64,000 bases of DNA from Synechococcus sp. A10-1-5-1 (GTDB taxonomy: Bacteria; Cyanobacteriota; Cyanobacteriia; PCC-6307; Cyanobiaceae): assembly GCF_023115425.1 (NCBI RefSeq), contig NZ_CP096032.1, forward strand, positions 248,001 to 312,000. The letters run 5' to 3'. Positions 1 through 9,553 of the stretch are shown piece by piece; the stretch's first letter is position 1, and each line of letters opens with the position of its first letter. The position numbers and the translations under genes are program-made. Under the pieces are notes generated by a model, which saw only the letters and a program-made list of their open reading frames with translations, made no database searches and had not been told where the DNA came from.

Positions 1-1
1 C

Positions 2-1075
2 GTGCAGCAGGCCTGTTTTCATTTGGCCACTCAGGTGGTTCCTGAGCGTTACAACCAACTGCCGCCTGAGCGCCGACAGACCTTTCAACGGCGCCTCCAG
101 AGCTTGGTCAAGCGTTCCTGCTCTCTGTTGACGGTGGAGCAGGTCATGGTCCTGGCAGCCCAGCAGACCCGCAAGCAGCAGCGTCGTCAGCTGCAGGAGC
201 AGCAGAAGCTCTTGCAATCGATGCTGGAAGGGCGAGATCCAGCTCACTCATCGCCCACTGAAGCTTTATCCCCTTCTGAGCCTGCACCAGCGGAACAGGC
301 CCCTCAGTCGGTGAACTTGAGTCTGGATCTCCCCCTGACGGCTGATCTGTTTGACAGCGGCGTCCCCGGCTTGCCCCCATTGACACCGCCCCGTCACGCA
401 AGCGAGGAGGAGGAGGCTTCACCAGAGCCGGCTCCCCCTGAAGGCGACTTGGCACTGCTCCAGTCGCTCTTCGCGATGGCCTCAGAGACCCTCAACACCG
501 CCTCTTCGGTGCCCGAGAACTCAGAAGCCGAAGAGGAGGAAGAGGAGCAGGGAGATAGCGGCTCACCCTTGGAGCTGCTCTCTTTGGAGGTCACCAGTTC
601 GCATTTGCCCAAAGACCCTCTGCTCCAGGTTCGCTGGTGGGCCCACTTCGATCGGGCCTTGCGCAGGCGTCTTCGCAATCTTTCCCATGCGATCAATGTC
701 GAAATGATGCGCGTGGGTCTGGCGCAAGGTCTGCTGCCCTTGAACCTCCTGGATGCCGTTTTGGATGGGCAAGTGGAAGCGCTGCCAGCGCCCGCCAATG
801 TCCTGCGGATAGCCCTGCCGTTGTCGTTGAATCCAGCGGCGCCTGCCAGTGCCCCGAGCGAGGTTCTGACCTTGCTATTGCGCAGTGCTGATCTGGAGTT
901 TGAACAACCCCGTTTGCGCACCTGCCGTCAGCGCCTCGAACAGCGGCGCCGCACATTGCGCACAATGGCCAAGCGGTATCGCACCTGGCAGCGCCGGGTC
1001 AGCGCCCTCGAGGCAGAGCAGCAGTGGTTCCAGGACAGTGCCCCACCCCAGGATCCAGCAAGGGATCGCATCTAG
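2..1075 (+). CDS. Conserved-looking hypothetical protein upstream of recG (5' end at window edge)
   Basis: I do not recognise this protein. The reading frame is open from the window edge; a GTG at position 2 could be the start, but the gene may begin outside the window. The N-terminal part has an Arg/Gln-rich helical stretch (about residues 55-75) that could form a coiled coil. The middle (about residues 80-190) is low complexity, rich in Pro, Glu and Ser, with runs of acidic residues, so probably disordered. The C-terminal 45 residues are again Arg-rich and helical. No membrane segment or catalytic motif is visible. It overlaps recG by 52 bases on the same strand, which suggests translational coupling. 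Frame and codon use match the neighbours, so I consider it real, without a function. Confidence 0.7.
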   Translation: MQQACFHLATQVVPERYNQLPPERRQTFQRRLQSLVKRSCSLLTVEQVMVLAAQQTRKQQRRQLQEQQKLLQSMLEGRDPAHSSPTEALSPSEPAPAEQAPQSVNLSLDLPLTADLFDSGVPGLPPLTPPRHASEEEEASPEPAPPEGDLALLQSLFAMASETLNTASSVPENSEAEEEEEEQGDSGSPLELLSLEVTSSHLPKDPLLQVRWWAHFDRALRRRLRNLSHAINVEMMRVGLAQGLLPLNLLDAVLDGQVEALPAPANVLRIALPLSLNPAAPASAPSEVLTLLLRSADLEFEQPRLRTCRQRLEQRRRTLRTMAKRYRTWQRRVSALEAEQQWFQDSAPPQDPARDRI

Positions 1076-3528
1076 CGATCCAGGCCTGGCTGCGTCCGTT
1101 GCAACAGGCGCTCCAGCTGGAGGCTGATCGCGGTTTTGAAGATCTGCTGGGCCGCAAGGAGCGCTTCAGCAGCTTTCTTGAGCGGGCCCTGGGGACACCA
1201 CCGGAGGACCTCGATGGGCAGCGGTTCTCAGGCCTCAGTGCGCTGGCTCATGACTTCTCCCGCTATGGGGAGATGAGCCAGTCCCGTCGTCAGAGCCTGG
1301 TTCGCCGCTGCCGGCAGTACCTCTTTGAACTGCAACGGGCGGTCCAGCCGGTGCAACCGGTTGCACCACCCAGGCTGCGCGTGGTGTCCACAGGCCCCTC
1401 GGTCCCCTCGGCCCCTGGGCAGGCCATCCGGCCGGAGACCCCTTTGAGTGAGGTCCGTGGTGTGGGCCCCAAAAGTGCAACGCGGCTGGCTGCCCTCGAT
1501 CTTTGGGTCGCTCGGGACCTCGTTCGCTACTACCCGCGCGATTACCTCGATTACGCCAATTTGGTTCGAATTGCTGGCCTAGAGCCAGGCAAGACGGCCA
1601 CCATCGTGGCCACGGTCCGCCGGAGCCACAGCTTTACCAGTCCCCGCAATCCGAACCTCTCGATTCTTGAACTGCATTTGGCCGATATCACCGGCCGGAT
1701 CCGGGTCTCGAAGTTCTTCGCAGGAAAGCGCTTTAGTTCGCCCGCTTGGCTGAAGGCCCAGCAACGGAACTATCCAGTCGGGTCCTCCGTGGCGATTAGT
1801 GGCTTGGTGAAGGAAACCCCCTACGGTCCTGCCTTTCAAGACCCCTTAATGGAGGTCCTGGAGAGCCCCAATGCCACGGTGCGCAGTGAGCAGATTGGAC
1901 GTCTGCTGCCTGTCTATGGGCTGACGGAGGGGTTGACGGCCGATCGTCTACGCAATCTGATCCGTCCTGTGGTGGCTGCGGCGTGCCACTGGGGTGATCC
2001 TCTACCGCAGAACGTTCAGGCCAGGGAGGGACTGGTTCCGCTGCCGGAGGCGTTGAACCAGATCCATGGGCCCACCAACCAAGAGAGCTTGAGTGCGGCA
2101 CGCCACCGCCTGGTCTTTGACGAGTTCCTGCTTTTGCAGTTGGGCTTGTTGCAGCGTCGCCGCCAGCTGACCAGTCGCCCGGCTCCAGCGCTTGCGGTCG
2201 GGGGCGATGCGCTGCTTCAGGACTTTCTGCAGCTGCTTCCATTCCCCCTGACGGGAGCCCAGCAGCGTGTTTTGGCAGAAATCCGCGCTGATCTCTGCCG
2301 GGATCAACCGATGGCCCGGCTGGTGCAGGGGGATGTCGGCAGCGGTAAGACCGTTGTTGCCATCGCCGCACTCCTCACCGCCATTGATTCCGGTTGTCAG
2401 GGGGCCTTGATGGCACCGACCGAGGTCTTGGCGGAACAGCACTACCGGAAGCTCTGCGAGTGGCTTCCGCAATTGCATGTCACCTGCGCCCTGTTAACCG
2501 GTTCGACGCCCATGCGACGGCGGCGTGAACTCTTGGCCGATTTGGCCAATGGAACCCTGAAGATGCTGGTTGGAACCCATGCTCTTCTGGAGGATCCTGT
2601 CCAGTTCCAACGCCTGGGTCTCGTCGTTGTCGATGAGCAGCATCGCTTTGGCGTCCATCAGCGCAACCGCTTGCTGGATAAGGGTCTGCAGCCCCATCTG
2701 TTGACCATGACGGCTACGCCGATCCCTCGGACCCTCGCGCTATCGATTCACGGGGACCTGGAGGTCAGCCAGATTGATGAGCTGCCCCCTGGTCGGACGC
2801 CCATTCGAACCAGCCTTCTGGCCAGTGCCGATCGTGATGAGGCCTACAGCCTGATTCGCGAGCAGGTGGCCCTTGGCCAGCGTGCCTATGTCGTCCTGCC
2901 CCTGGTTGAGGAGTCAGAGAAGCTCGATCTGCGCTCCGCTGTTGATGTCCACCAGCAGCTCAGTGAGCAGGTGTTCCCCAATCTTCAGGTCGGTCTTCTG
3001 CATGGCCGTATGCCCAGTGCTGAAAAGCAGGCCGCGATCACAGCCTTTGCGAGTGGTGAGACCCAGGTCTTGGTCAGCACGACCGTGGTGGAGGTCGGTG
3101 TCGATGTGCCGGAGGCCAGCGTGATGGTGATTGACCATGCCGATCGCTTCGGGCTGGCCCAGCTACACCAGTTGCGGGGCCGCGTTGGCCGTGGGGCTGC
3201 TGCCTCCTACTGCCTGCTGGTCAATGACAGTCGTAATGCCCTTGCCCGTCAGCGTTTAGAGGTCTTGGTGCGCTCCAACGACGGATTTGAAATTGCTGAG
3301 ATGGATCTGCGCCTGCGCGGCCCTGGACAGGTTCTAGGCACCCGCCAGAGCGGCCTTCCGGATCTCGCCCTGGCCAGCCTGACCGATGATGGCGAGGTTC
3401 TGGAGCAGGCCCGGCGGGTGGCCCAGGAGATCGTCGCAGCGGACCCTGACCTCCAGCAGCATCCAGGCCTTGCCAAGGTGCTGAGTGACCAACGTCACCG
3501 TGTTGCCCAAGCAGCCCGTCTGAACTGA
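1024..3528 (+). CDS. recG: ATP-dependent DNA helicase RecG
   Basis: RecG remodels stalled replication forks and branch-migrates Holliday junctions in the cytoplasm. The protein is 834 aa from a GTG start, longer than the roughly 690 aa of E. coli RecG because of a cyanobacterial-type N-terminal extension (residues 1-135). A helix-hairpin segment VRGVGPKSATRLA lies near residue 145, followed by the OB-fold wedge domain. Helicase motifs are clear: Walker A GDVGSGKT near residue 440, DEQH box near 537, TATPIPRTL near 565 and LRGRVGRG near 717. The start is uncertain: GTG at 1024 lies inside the upstream gene, and I saw no better ATG/GTG before the conserved-looking part. The next gene starts on the last base of this stop codon, so the two are probably cotranscribed. 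Confidence 0.95.
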   Translation: MVPGQCPTPGSSKGSHLAIQAWLRPLQQALQLEADRGFEDLLGRKERFSSFLERALGTPPEDLDGQRFSGLSALAHDFSRYGEMSQSRRQSLVRRCRQYLFELQRAVQPVQPVAPPRLRVVSTGPSVPSAPGQAIRPETPLSEVRGVGPKSATRLAALDLWVARDLVRYYPRDYLDYANLVRIAGLEPGKTATIVATVRRSHSFTSPRNPNLSILELHLADITGRIRVSKFFAGKRFSSPAWLKAQQRNYPVGSSVAISGLVKETPYGPAFQDPLMEVLESPNATVRSEQIGRLLPVYGLTEGLTADRLRNLIRPVVAAACHWGDPLPQNVQAREGLVPLPEALNQIHGPTNQESLSAARHRLVFDEFLLLQLGLLQRRRQLTSRPAPALAVGGDALLQDFLQLLPFPLTGAQQRVLAEIRADLCRDQPMARLVQGDVGSGKTVVAIAALLTAIDSGCQGALMAPTEVLAEQHYRKLCEWLPQLHVTCALLTGSTPMRRRRELLADLANGTLKMLVGTHALLEDPVQFQRLGLVVVDEQHRFGVHQRNRLLDKGLQPHLLTMTATPIPRTLALSIHGDLEVSQIDELPPGRTPIRTSLLASADRDEAYSLIREQVALGQRAYVVLPLVEESEKLDLRSAVDVHQQLSEQVFPNLQVGLLHGRMPSAEKQAAITAFASGETQVLVSTTVVEVGVDVPEASVMVIDHADRFGLAQLHQLRGRVGRGAAASYCLLVNDSRNALARQRLEVLVRSNDGFEIAEMDLRLRGPGQVLGTRQSGLPDLALASLTDDGEVLEQARRVAQEIVAADPDLQQHPGLAKVLSDQRHRVAQAARLN

Positions 3529-4250
3529 TGTCTCTGCGGCCCTGGAGTGAGATCGCCATCAGTGACTGCGGTGAGTTGCTGGAGCCGCTACCCGTGGCTC
3601 TGTTTCGGATGGAACCGCACCCCTATGCCGCCATCGGTGCTCCCTATGGCGAAGGCTCTTGCCCCTTTCGCCTGCGCCGTGGGGTCATCAAACGTCTACT
3701 GCAAGCCCAAAGCCACCTACTGGATCAGGGCACTGGCTACCGATTGGCGATCTTTGATGCTTGGCGCCCGATCGCCGTGCAGCGCTACATGGTCGATCAC
3801 ACCATCGGCGTGGAGTGCAACGCACGAGGATTGGATCCCCAGCAGGATTTGCCCGAAGTCCGTTCCGTGATTGAGGAAGTCGGACGCTTTTGGGCTCCCC
3901 CCAGCCTGGATCCCAGCTCGCCACCACCCCACAGCACAGGTGCGGCTGTCGACCTCACCCTGCTGGATCACAGCGGACAGCTTGTCGATATGGGCTCTGC
4001 GATCGATGCGATTGGAGCTGTTTCAGAACCGAATCACTACCTGGAGGTTGCCAATGGCACGGGCAATGGCGAAGAACGGGATCAAGCTCTCCAGTGGCAC
4101 CACCGCCGCAGTCTGCTCGCTGAGGCGATGGTCGCCGCTGGCTTCGCGCAACACCCCAATGAGTGGTGGCATTTCAGCTACGGAGATCAGCTATGGGCCT
4201 GGCGCACCGGCCAACCCCAGGCCCTCTATGGCCGCTCGTCAGAGGGTTGA
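3528..4250 (+). CDS. D-alanyl-D-alanine dipeptidase, VanX/DdpX family (M15D)
   Basis: Family members are zinc enzymes that split the D-Ala-D-Ala dipeptide. The two zinc-binding motifs are both visible: HSTGAAVDLTL at about residues 135-145 (SxHxxGxAxD-type) and EWWHFSYGDQ near residue 212 (ExWHF-type). The segment FDAWRPIAVQ near residue 75 carries the conserved Arg expected in the active site. Length, 240 aa, is normal for the family. I see no signal peptide, so a cytoplasmic role in D-Ala recycling from turnover is likely; vancomycin resistance is not implied because no other van gene is nearby. The ATG shares one base with the recG stop. The 3' end overlaps the convergent sir gene by 12 bases. 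Confidence 0.85.
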   Translation: MSLRPWSEIAISDCGELLEPLPVALFRMEPHPYAAIGAPYGEGSCPFRLRRGVIKRLLQAQSHLLDQGTGYRLAIFDAWRPIAVQRYMVDHTIGVECNARGLDPQQDLPEVRSVIEEVGRFWAPPSLDPSSPPPHSTGAAVDLTLLDHSGQLVDMGSAIDAIGAVSEPNHYLEVANGTGNGEERDQALQWHHRRSLLAEAMVAAGFAQHPNEWWHFSYGDQLWAWRTGQPQALYGRSSEG

Positions 4251-6044
4251 GTTGACCAGCTCTTTCACTGACTCGCTGCCCAGCTTGGCGACGTAGTCGC
4301 CGAAGCTGCGGCGACCACCGGCAGCCTTCCAGCCTTTGAGGAGTGGTTCGATTGTGGTCTCCAACTTCTCGAGGGGCATGCGCTCGAGGTAGGGCTGCGC
4401 AAGGCGACTCAAATTGGGGGTACCCCCCAGCCAGAGCTGGTACTGATTGACACCGTCACCCACCAGACCCAACTCCGCCATGTAGGGACGGGCACATCCG
4501 TTGGGGCAGCCGGTCATGCGAACAAGAATTGATTTCTCGATCTCCAGGCGACGCAATTGCGCATCGAGACGATCCAACACATTGGGAAGGATTCGCTCCG
4601 CTTCGGTTACCGCGAGCCCACAAAGCGGAAGAGCGGGACAGGCAATGGCATGGCGGGCCAGCAGATCTGGTGCTTCGGGGGTCTCAACGCCCAACGCCGC
4701 CAGAGCGTCTTTCACGGCGGACCGTTGGGAGGTGCCGATGTTGCAGAGCAGTAAGTCCTGGTTGGGGGTCAGCCGAATCTCCAGCTGATAGGTCTCAACC
4801 AGCTGGCGCAAGCCGCGCTTGAGATCACCGGAGAGGCGCCCACATAGCAGCGGAATACCGATGAACCATTTCCCGGCACTGATCCGGTGCCAGCCGAGAT
4901 AGTCCTCCAGCTTGGCTTTGGGCTCGAGTCGCATCCTTTTGATCGGTTGCGAGAAGTACTTGCCTTGGAGCTCCTGCTTGAACCAGCGGATCCCCTGGTC
5001 ATGAATCAGATATTTCAAACGTGCGTGGCGCCGGTTGTTGCGGTCGCCGTGGTCGCGTTGCAACGCGAGGATCGCCTGAACGAGATCAAAGATGTGTTCC
5101 GCTGCCACGTAGCCCAGCGGATCGGCAGTCCGGGCGAAGGTCTCTTCTTTGTTGTGGGTGCGGCCCATGCCTCCACCGACATACACGTTGCAGCCTCTGA
5201 GTTCGCCATTGGCATCGGCAAAGGCCACCAGCCCAATGTCTTGGGTCAGGAGATCAACGGAGTTGTCGCCGGGAACCGTGACGGCCACCTTGAACTTGCG
5301 AGGTAGGTAGGTCGTTCCGTAGAGAGGTTCGTTCGCGTCACCGCTGAACACCCCGCCATCCTGCTGACGTTCCCGGGCCTTTTTGACGGGGCGACTGGGC
5401 TTGATCCGGTAACTCAGATCACCGTCGACCCAGAGGTCGAGATAGCTGCCCTCCGCAGCTTGAGGGCTGAGGACGTCGGCAATGTCATTGGCCAACTGGC
5501 GGGCCGCTGGGTAGCCGCCCTTTTCAAAGGGGGCCGCTGGTGCCATGACGTTGCGGTTGATATCCCCGCAGGCCGCCAAGGTTGATCCCATGGAGCGCAG
5601 GATCGTCCCGATCACCTCTTTGAGGTTCTCTTTCCGGATGCCATGCATCTGAAAGGCCTGGCGGGTGGTGGCCCGCAGGGTTCCGTTCCCGAGGCGATCC
5701 GCTAGCTCATCCATGGCCAGATACAGGCCAGTCGAGATCCGTCCCGCAGGGCTGCGCAGCCGCAGCATCATCTGCCAATCCTTGTCTTGACCCTTTTGGC
5801 GGTTCTCGCGGTTGTCCTGTTGGTAGCTGCCGTGGAACTTCAGCAGTTGAACAGCCCCATCGCTGAAGTGGCTGAGGTCGTTTTGAAGCTCAGCGGCCAG
5901 TGGGTCCTTCAGGTACCCGCTGTCCGCCTTGAGCTGTTCAAACTTGGTGCGTTCAGCGCCTGTGGCGATCGATGGGGAAAACGTCCGATCCTCAGGGCTG
6001 CTCTGCTCCGAATCCCCTACGGACTGCCCTACGGCCACGCTCAC
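4239..6044 (-). CDS. sir: Sulfite reductase, ferredoxin-dependent
   Basis: Ferredoxin-dependent sulfite reductase makes the six-electron reduction of sulfite to sulfide in assimilatory sulfur metabolism. The protein is about 601 aa if translation starts at the GTG at 6044; the frame stays open upstream to 6233, but that stretch reaches into the divergent glyS gene and does not look conserved. Siroheme/[4Fe-4S] ligands are visible as C-x5-C (CPALPLC) and C-x3-C (TGCPNGC) in the C-terminal half. The N-terminal HGSYQQDNR and the segment RQAFQMHGIRKENL match the ferredoxin-type sulfite/nitrite reductase family. I call sulfite rather than nitrite reductase on overall resemblance and gene length; no nitrate-assimilation genes are nearby. 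The exact start (GTG 6044 or 6038) is not settled. Confidence 0.9.
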   Translation of the reverse strand: MSVAVGQSVGDSEQSSPEDRTFSPSIATGAERTKFEQLKADSGYLKDPLAAELQNDLSHFSDGAVQLLKFHGSYQQDNRENRQKGQDKDWQMMLRLRSPAGRISTGLYLAMDELADRLGNGTLRATTRQAFQMHGIRKENLKEVIGTILRSMGSTLAACGDINRNVMAPAAPFEKGGYPAARQLANDIADVLSPQAAEGSYLDLWVDGDLSYRIKPSRPVKKARERQQDGGVFSGDANEPLYGTTYLPRKFKVAVTVPGDNSVDLLTQDIGLVAFADANGELRGCNVYVGGGMGRTHNKEETFARTADPLGYVAAEHIFDLVQAILALQRDHGDRNNRRHARLKYLIHDQGIRWFKQELQGKYFSQPIKRMRLEPKAKLEDYLGWHRISAGKWFIGIPLLCGRLSGDLKRGLRQLVETYQLEIRLTPNQDLLLCNIGTSQRSAVKDALAALGVETPEAPDLLARHAIACPALPLCGLAVTEAERILPNVLDRLDAQLRRLEIEKSILVRMTGCPNGCARPYMAELGLVGDGVNQYQLWLGGTPNLSRLAQPYLERMPLEKLETTIEPLLKGWKAAGGRRSFGDYVAKLGSESVKELVNSTL

Positions 6045-6144
6045 GCACCACGTACAGATGTCCTTCGACCGTAGCGAAGCACCGATCAGGCTTGGGACTG
6101 GGGCCGTTTCAATAAGCTGATCGGCTGTCGAGGCCTCCTGCTCC

Positions 6145-8310
6145 GTGTCCACCTTTCTGCTTGAGATCGGGACCGAGGAGTTGCCCGCGGATTTCGCCCG
6201 TTTGGCGCTGCCGCAGCTGGAGCAGCAGGTCAAGCGTGATCTCGAGGCGGCTCGACTGACCTACAGCCAGGTGGAGACCACCAGCACCCCACGCCGTCTT
6301 GTGGTTCAGGTCTCCGAGTTGGCCGATGGAGCACCCGATCTGCGTGATGAGCGCAAGGGACCACCGGCTGCCCAGGCGTTCAAGGATGGTGTTCCGACAC
6401 AAGCCGCCATTGGTTTCGCCAGGCGCTGCGGGGTCGAACCTTCTGTTCTGGAGGTGCGCGAGACCCCTAAGGGTCCCTTTGTCTTCGCTGAGGTTCTTGA
6501 AGAGGGTCGCCCTGCTCGGGAGCTACTGGCAGAGGCCATCCCCCAGTGGATCGCTGCGCTCCAGGGCCGTCGCTTCATGCGCTGGGGTGTGGGAGAAAGC
6601 CGCTTCTCCCGCCCCGTTCGCTGGCTCGTCGCCCTGTTGGGCTCGGAGTTAATTCCCGTCACCCTCACCGGTAGTGACCCGGTTGTGCACTCCGGCCAGA
6701 TCAGCCGCGGTCATCGTCTTTTCAGCGACGCCGTCCCGATCCCCTCGGCTGAGGACTACGCCGCTGCCTTGGCCGCCGCTGGGGTCGTGGTCCATCGCCA
6801 TGAACGAGCTGAGACGATTCGCAGATCCGTTGAGCAGAGCGCGGCGGCCCTGGACGCCGTCCCCGATCTCCCTGACGATCTGTTCGAAGAACTGACGGAT
6901 CTGGTCGAGACCCCGCTGCTTATTGAGGGTGACGTCGCAGATCACTATCTAGGGCTGCCCGCTGAAGTGCTGAGCACCGTGATGCGTGCCCACCAGCGCT
7001 ACGTGCCCTTGTACCGCAAGGAGGCTGATGCCGATCCCCTGGCGCTGGATGCCAGGAAGAGCCTTCTGTCCCGATTCCTCTGCATTGGTAATGGCCTGGC
7101 GGAGGCGACGGACACCGTTCGACGGGGCAATGAACGGGTCTTGAAGGCCCGTCTGGCCGATGCCGAGTTTTTTGTTGAAGCGGACCGTGCTGTCCCCAGC
7201 ATCGATCGCCGCGATCAGCTCAAGCGTGTGACCTTTGCTGAGGGCTTGGGTTCCCTCTTGGACCGGGTCGAGCGGCTGGAGTGGCTCACGGATGTCCTGG
7301 CCGACCAGCTCGACCTTTCAAAGGAGTCGGTCGCCCATGCGCGCCGTGCTGCTCACCTCTGCAAACACGATCTGGTGAGCCAGATGGTCGGTGAGTTCCC
7401 TGAACTCCAGGGGGTGATGGGCGGCAAATACCTTTTGGCTGAGGGTGAGCCGCGGGAGGTCGCCCTTGCTGTTTTGGAGCACTACCAGCCCAAGGGCGCC
7501 GGCGATGCCTTGCCCAGCTCTGTTGCGGGGGCCGTCGTTGCTCTGGCGGAGCGCTTTGAGCTGCTCTTGAGCATCTATGCAAAGGGTGAGCGGCCCACTG
7601 GTTCCTCTGATCCCTACGCCCTCCGCCGCGCTGGCAATGGGATTCTCCAGATCCTTTGGGATCAGGGATGGAGCCTCAACCTCAAGAGCCTGCTCGAGCG
7701 GGCGACCGTGCATTGGGCCTCGCTTCTGCCCCACTTCAAGGTCGATGCCCCTGCGTTGGCTGAGGAACTGGGCGAACTGATGCGTCAACGCCTGCAAAGT
7801 CTGCTCGAGGAGGCCGGCACTGACGCCGATCTGGTTCAAGCCGTCGCAGGTGAGAGTGTCTCTCTCCAGCGGCTCTTGGCTGATCCGGCCGATGCCCGCC
7901 AGCGGGCTGCCTTGCTGCAATCCCTTCGTTCTGGTGGCGATCTCAGTGCGGTGCAGGCTGTCGTCACCCGCGCCGCGAAGTTGGCTGCCAAGGGTGACCT
8001 CTCACCAACTGTTCTCTCCGCCAACGCGGTTGTTGACGAAACGCTCTTTGAAAAAGGCAGTGAAGCGGGAATGCTCGTGGTGCTGAATGGGCTAGAGCCC
8101 ATCGCCACGGGGTCTGATCCCGATCGTTACGGCCAACTGGCCCAAGGCTTGATCGCTGGTTCCTCCGCTCTGTCGAACTTCTTTGATGGTGAGGACAGCG
8201 TGATGGTGATGGCCGAGGACCCGGCCATCCGCACCAATCGCTTGAATCTGTTGGGAGTACTCAACAACCAGGCGTCGGTTCTGGCTGACTTCAGCCGGAT
8301 CAGTGGCTAA
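6145..8310 (+). CDS. glyS: Glycine--tRNA ligase beta subunit
   Basis: This is the beta subunit of the alpha2-beta2 bacterial glycyl-tRNA synthetase; the alpha subunit (glyQ) is not in the window. The protein of 721 aa begins with the family signature FLLEIGTEELPADFA from a GTG start. The internal segments MRWGVGESRFSRPVRWLVAL and SSDPYALRRAGNGIL are typical of GlyS, and the C-terminal part carries the DALR-type anticodon-binding region. Length agrees with the usual 690-720 aa. It is transcribed divergently from sir with about 100 bases between the likely starts, so the two promoters lie there. Confidence 0.97.
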   Translation: MSTFLLEIGTEELPADFARLALPQLEQQVKRDLEAARLTYSQVETTSTPRRLVVQVSELADGAPDLRDERKGPPAAQAFKDGVPTQAAIGFARRCGVEPSVLEVRETPKGPFVFAEVLEEGRPARELLAEAIPQWIAALQGRRFMRWGVGESRFSRPVRWLVALLGSELIPVTLTGSDPVVHSGQISRGHRLFSDAVPIPSAEDYAAALAAAGVVVHRHERAETIRRSVEQSAAALDAVPDLPDDLFEELTDLVETPLLIEGDVADHYLGLPAEVLSTVMRAHQRYVPLYRKEADADPLALDARKSLLSRFLCIGNGLAEATDTVRRGNERVLKARLADAEFFVEADRAVPSIDRRDQLKRVTFAEGLGSLLDRVERLEWLTDVLADQLDLSKESVAHARRAAHLCKHDLVSQMVGEFPELQGVMGGKYLLAEGEPREVALAVLEHYQPKGAGDALPSSVAGAVVALAERFELLLSIYAKGERPTGSSDPYALRRAGNGILQILWDQGWSLNLKSLLERATVHWASLLPHFKVDAPALAEELGELMRQRLQSLLEEAGTDADLVQAVAGESVSLQRLLADPADARQRAALLQSLRSGGDLSAVQAVVTRAAKLAAKGDLSPTVLSANAVVDETLFEKGSEAGMLVVLNGLEPIATGSDPDRYGQLAQGLIAGSSALSNFFDGEDSVMVMAEDPAIRTNRLNLLGVLNNQASVLADFSRISG

Positions 8311-8462
8311 GGCGAACGTCCTAGCCTGGGCGCAATCGTGCGGGCGTTCAGCTGACGACTTCCACAAGCTCTGCGGAGCTCCAAAAGCCATTAAGTCGCG
8401 GCGACTTTTCACTCGCTCCTTTCCGGCAATCCAGTAACGCCAAAGCGCTTTGGCAACTTGCC

Positions 8463-9485
8463 GTGACGTTGGTGCCCATTGCTCTGCTCTGGGCACTGAT
8501 ACCGATCTTCGCGGCTGAACCTGGCCTGCGCTGGCTGATGGCCCCTGTGCTGCTGGCACTGGTCTTGTTTTCGGCCCGCAGCTTCTCTTTGATGCACGAT
8601 TGCGGGCACAACACGTTGTGGTCGACCACCTGGTGCAATCGACTGACCGGCTTTGTCCTGGGGTGTCTGAATGCCATTCCGCAATTTCCCTGGTCCCGTG
8701 GTCATGCCTTCCATCACAAACACAATGGGAATTGGGATGTCTATCGGGGGCCGTCTTCACTCCTGAGTGTCAATCAGTTCCTGAAGTTGTCGCCTGCTGC
8801 CCAGTGGCGCTACCGCGTCATCCGGCACCCCTTGATGCTTTTCCCTGGTGGCTTTTTCTATCTGGTGATCCGGCCAAGGCTCCAGCTCTTGCTTGGGGTG
8901 GCTGAGTTCATCGGAGCAGCCCTAAAGCACGCCGTTCAATTCCCGCGAACCAGTCCTCAGGGCTGGAGGCGTTTTGTTTTGTCCTTCAAGTCCAGCCATT
9001 GGTACACGACTGGTGAGTGGATGGACCTGCTTGCGAACAATGTGGTCGTGATCGCCAGTTGGTACTGGATGGCTTCTTGGCTGGGTCTTGGCTTGTTTTT
9101 GAGCTGCTATTCCTTCGTCATGGCATGCTCAGCGGCCATGTTTATCTGTGTCTTTTTTGTCCAGCACAACTTCAGTGGGTCCTACACCAGTGGAACGGAA
9201 GGCTGGAGCTATTTCAAAGGAGCCATTGAAGGCAGCAGCAACCTTGTGTTGCCAGGTTTCTTGAACTGGTTTACCGCTGATATCGCCTTTCATTCAGTCC
9301 ATCATCTTTGTGAGCGTATTCCGAATTACAGGCTCAGGGAGTGCCATCTTTTGCATTCAGAACTGCTGAAGCGATGCACCTATCTGAGGCTCAGCGACAT
9401 TCCTCGCTGCTTTGACCTCATCCTTTGGGACTCCAATGAGCTGGAACTGGTCAGCATTCATCAGGCCCAGATGAAAGCTTCGTAG
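8463..9485 (+). CDS. Membrane-bound fatty acid desaturase family protein
   Basis: Integral membrane di-iron desaturases introduce double bonds into acyl lipids. The three histidine boxes are visible: HDCGH at bases 8595-8609, HAFHH at 8703-8717 and HSVHH at 9291-9305, with several hydrophobic segments between them. The third box followed by PNYRL resembles omega-6/omega-3 type (DesA/DesB-like) enzymes, but regiospecificity cannot be read from the sequence. The given start is a GTG; the frame remains open back to 8325 and the upstream 45 codons look protein-like, so the true N-terminus may be longer (see findings). A strong hairpin terminator follows. A carotenoid hydroxylase/ketolase relative is less likely. 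Confidence 0.85.
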   Translation: MTLVPIALLWALIPIFAAEPGLRWLMAPVLLALVLFSARSFSLMHDCGHNTLWSTTWCNRLTGFVLGCLNAIPQFPWSRGHAFHHKHNGNWDVYRGPSSLLSVNQFLKLSPAAQWRYRVIRHPLMLFPGGFFYLVIRPRLQLLLGVAEFIGAALKHAVQFPRTSPQGWRRFVLSFKSSHWYTTGEWMDLLANNVVVIASWYWMASWLGLGLFLSCYSFVMACSAAMFICVFFVQHNFSGSYTSGTEGWSYFKGAIEGSSNLVLPGFLNWFTADIAFHSVHHLCERIPNYRLRECHLLHSELLKRCTYLRLSDIPRCFDLILWDSNELELVSIHQAQMKAS

Positions 9486-9501
9486 TCGTTTTTTGCCATA
9501 G

Positions 9502-9534
9502 AAAAAGGGCAGTGGAGATCCACTGCCCTTTTAT
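9502..9534. terminator. Bidirectional rho-independent terminator between the desaturase and chlP
   Basis: A 10-bp perfect stem (GGGCAGTGGA at 9507-9516 with its complement at 9519-9528) is flanked by AAAAA on the left and TTTT on the right, so it can end transcription from both convergent genes. Confidence 0.9.
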
Positions 9535-9553
9535 CAGCTGTTAAGTAGCTGGT

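Noticed and set aside
6045-6233. N-terminal extension of sir to 6233
   Set aside because: It would overlap the glyS start and its Cys/Ser-rich translation does not look like a reductase N-terminus.
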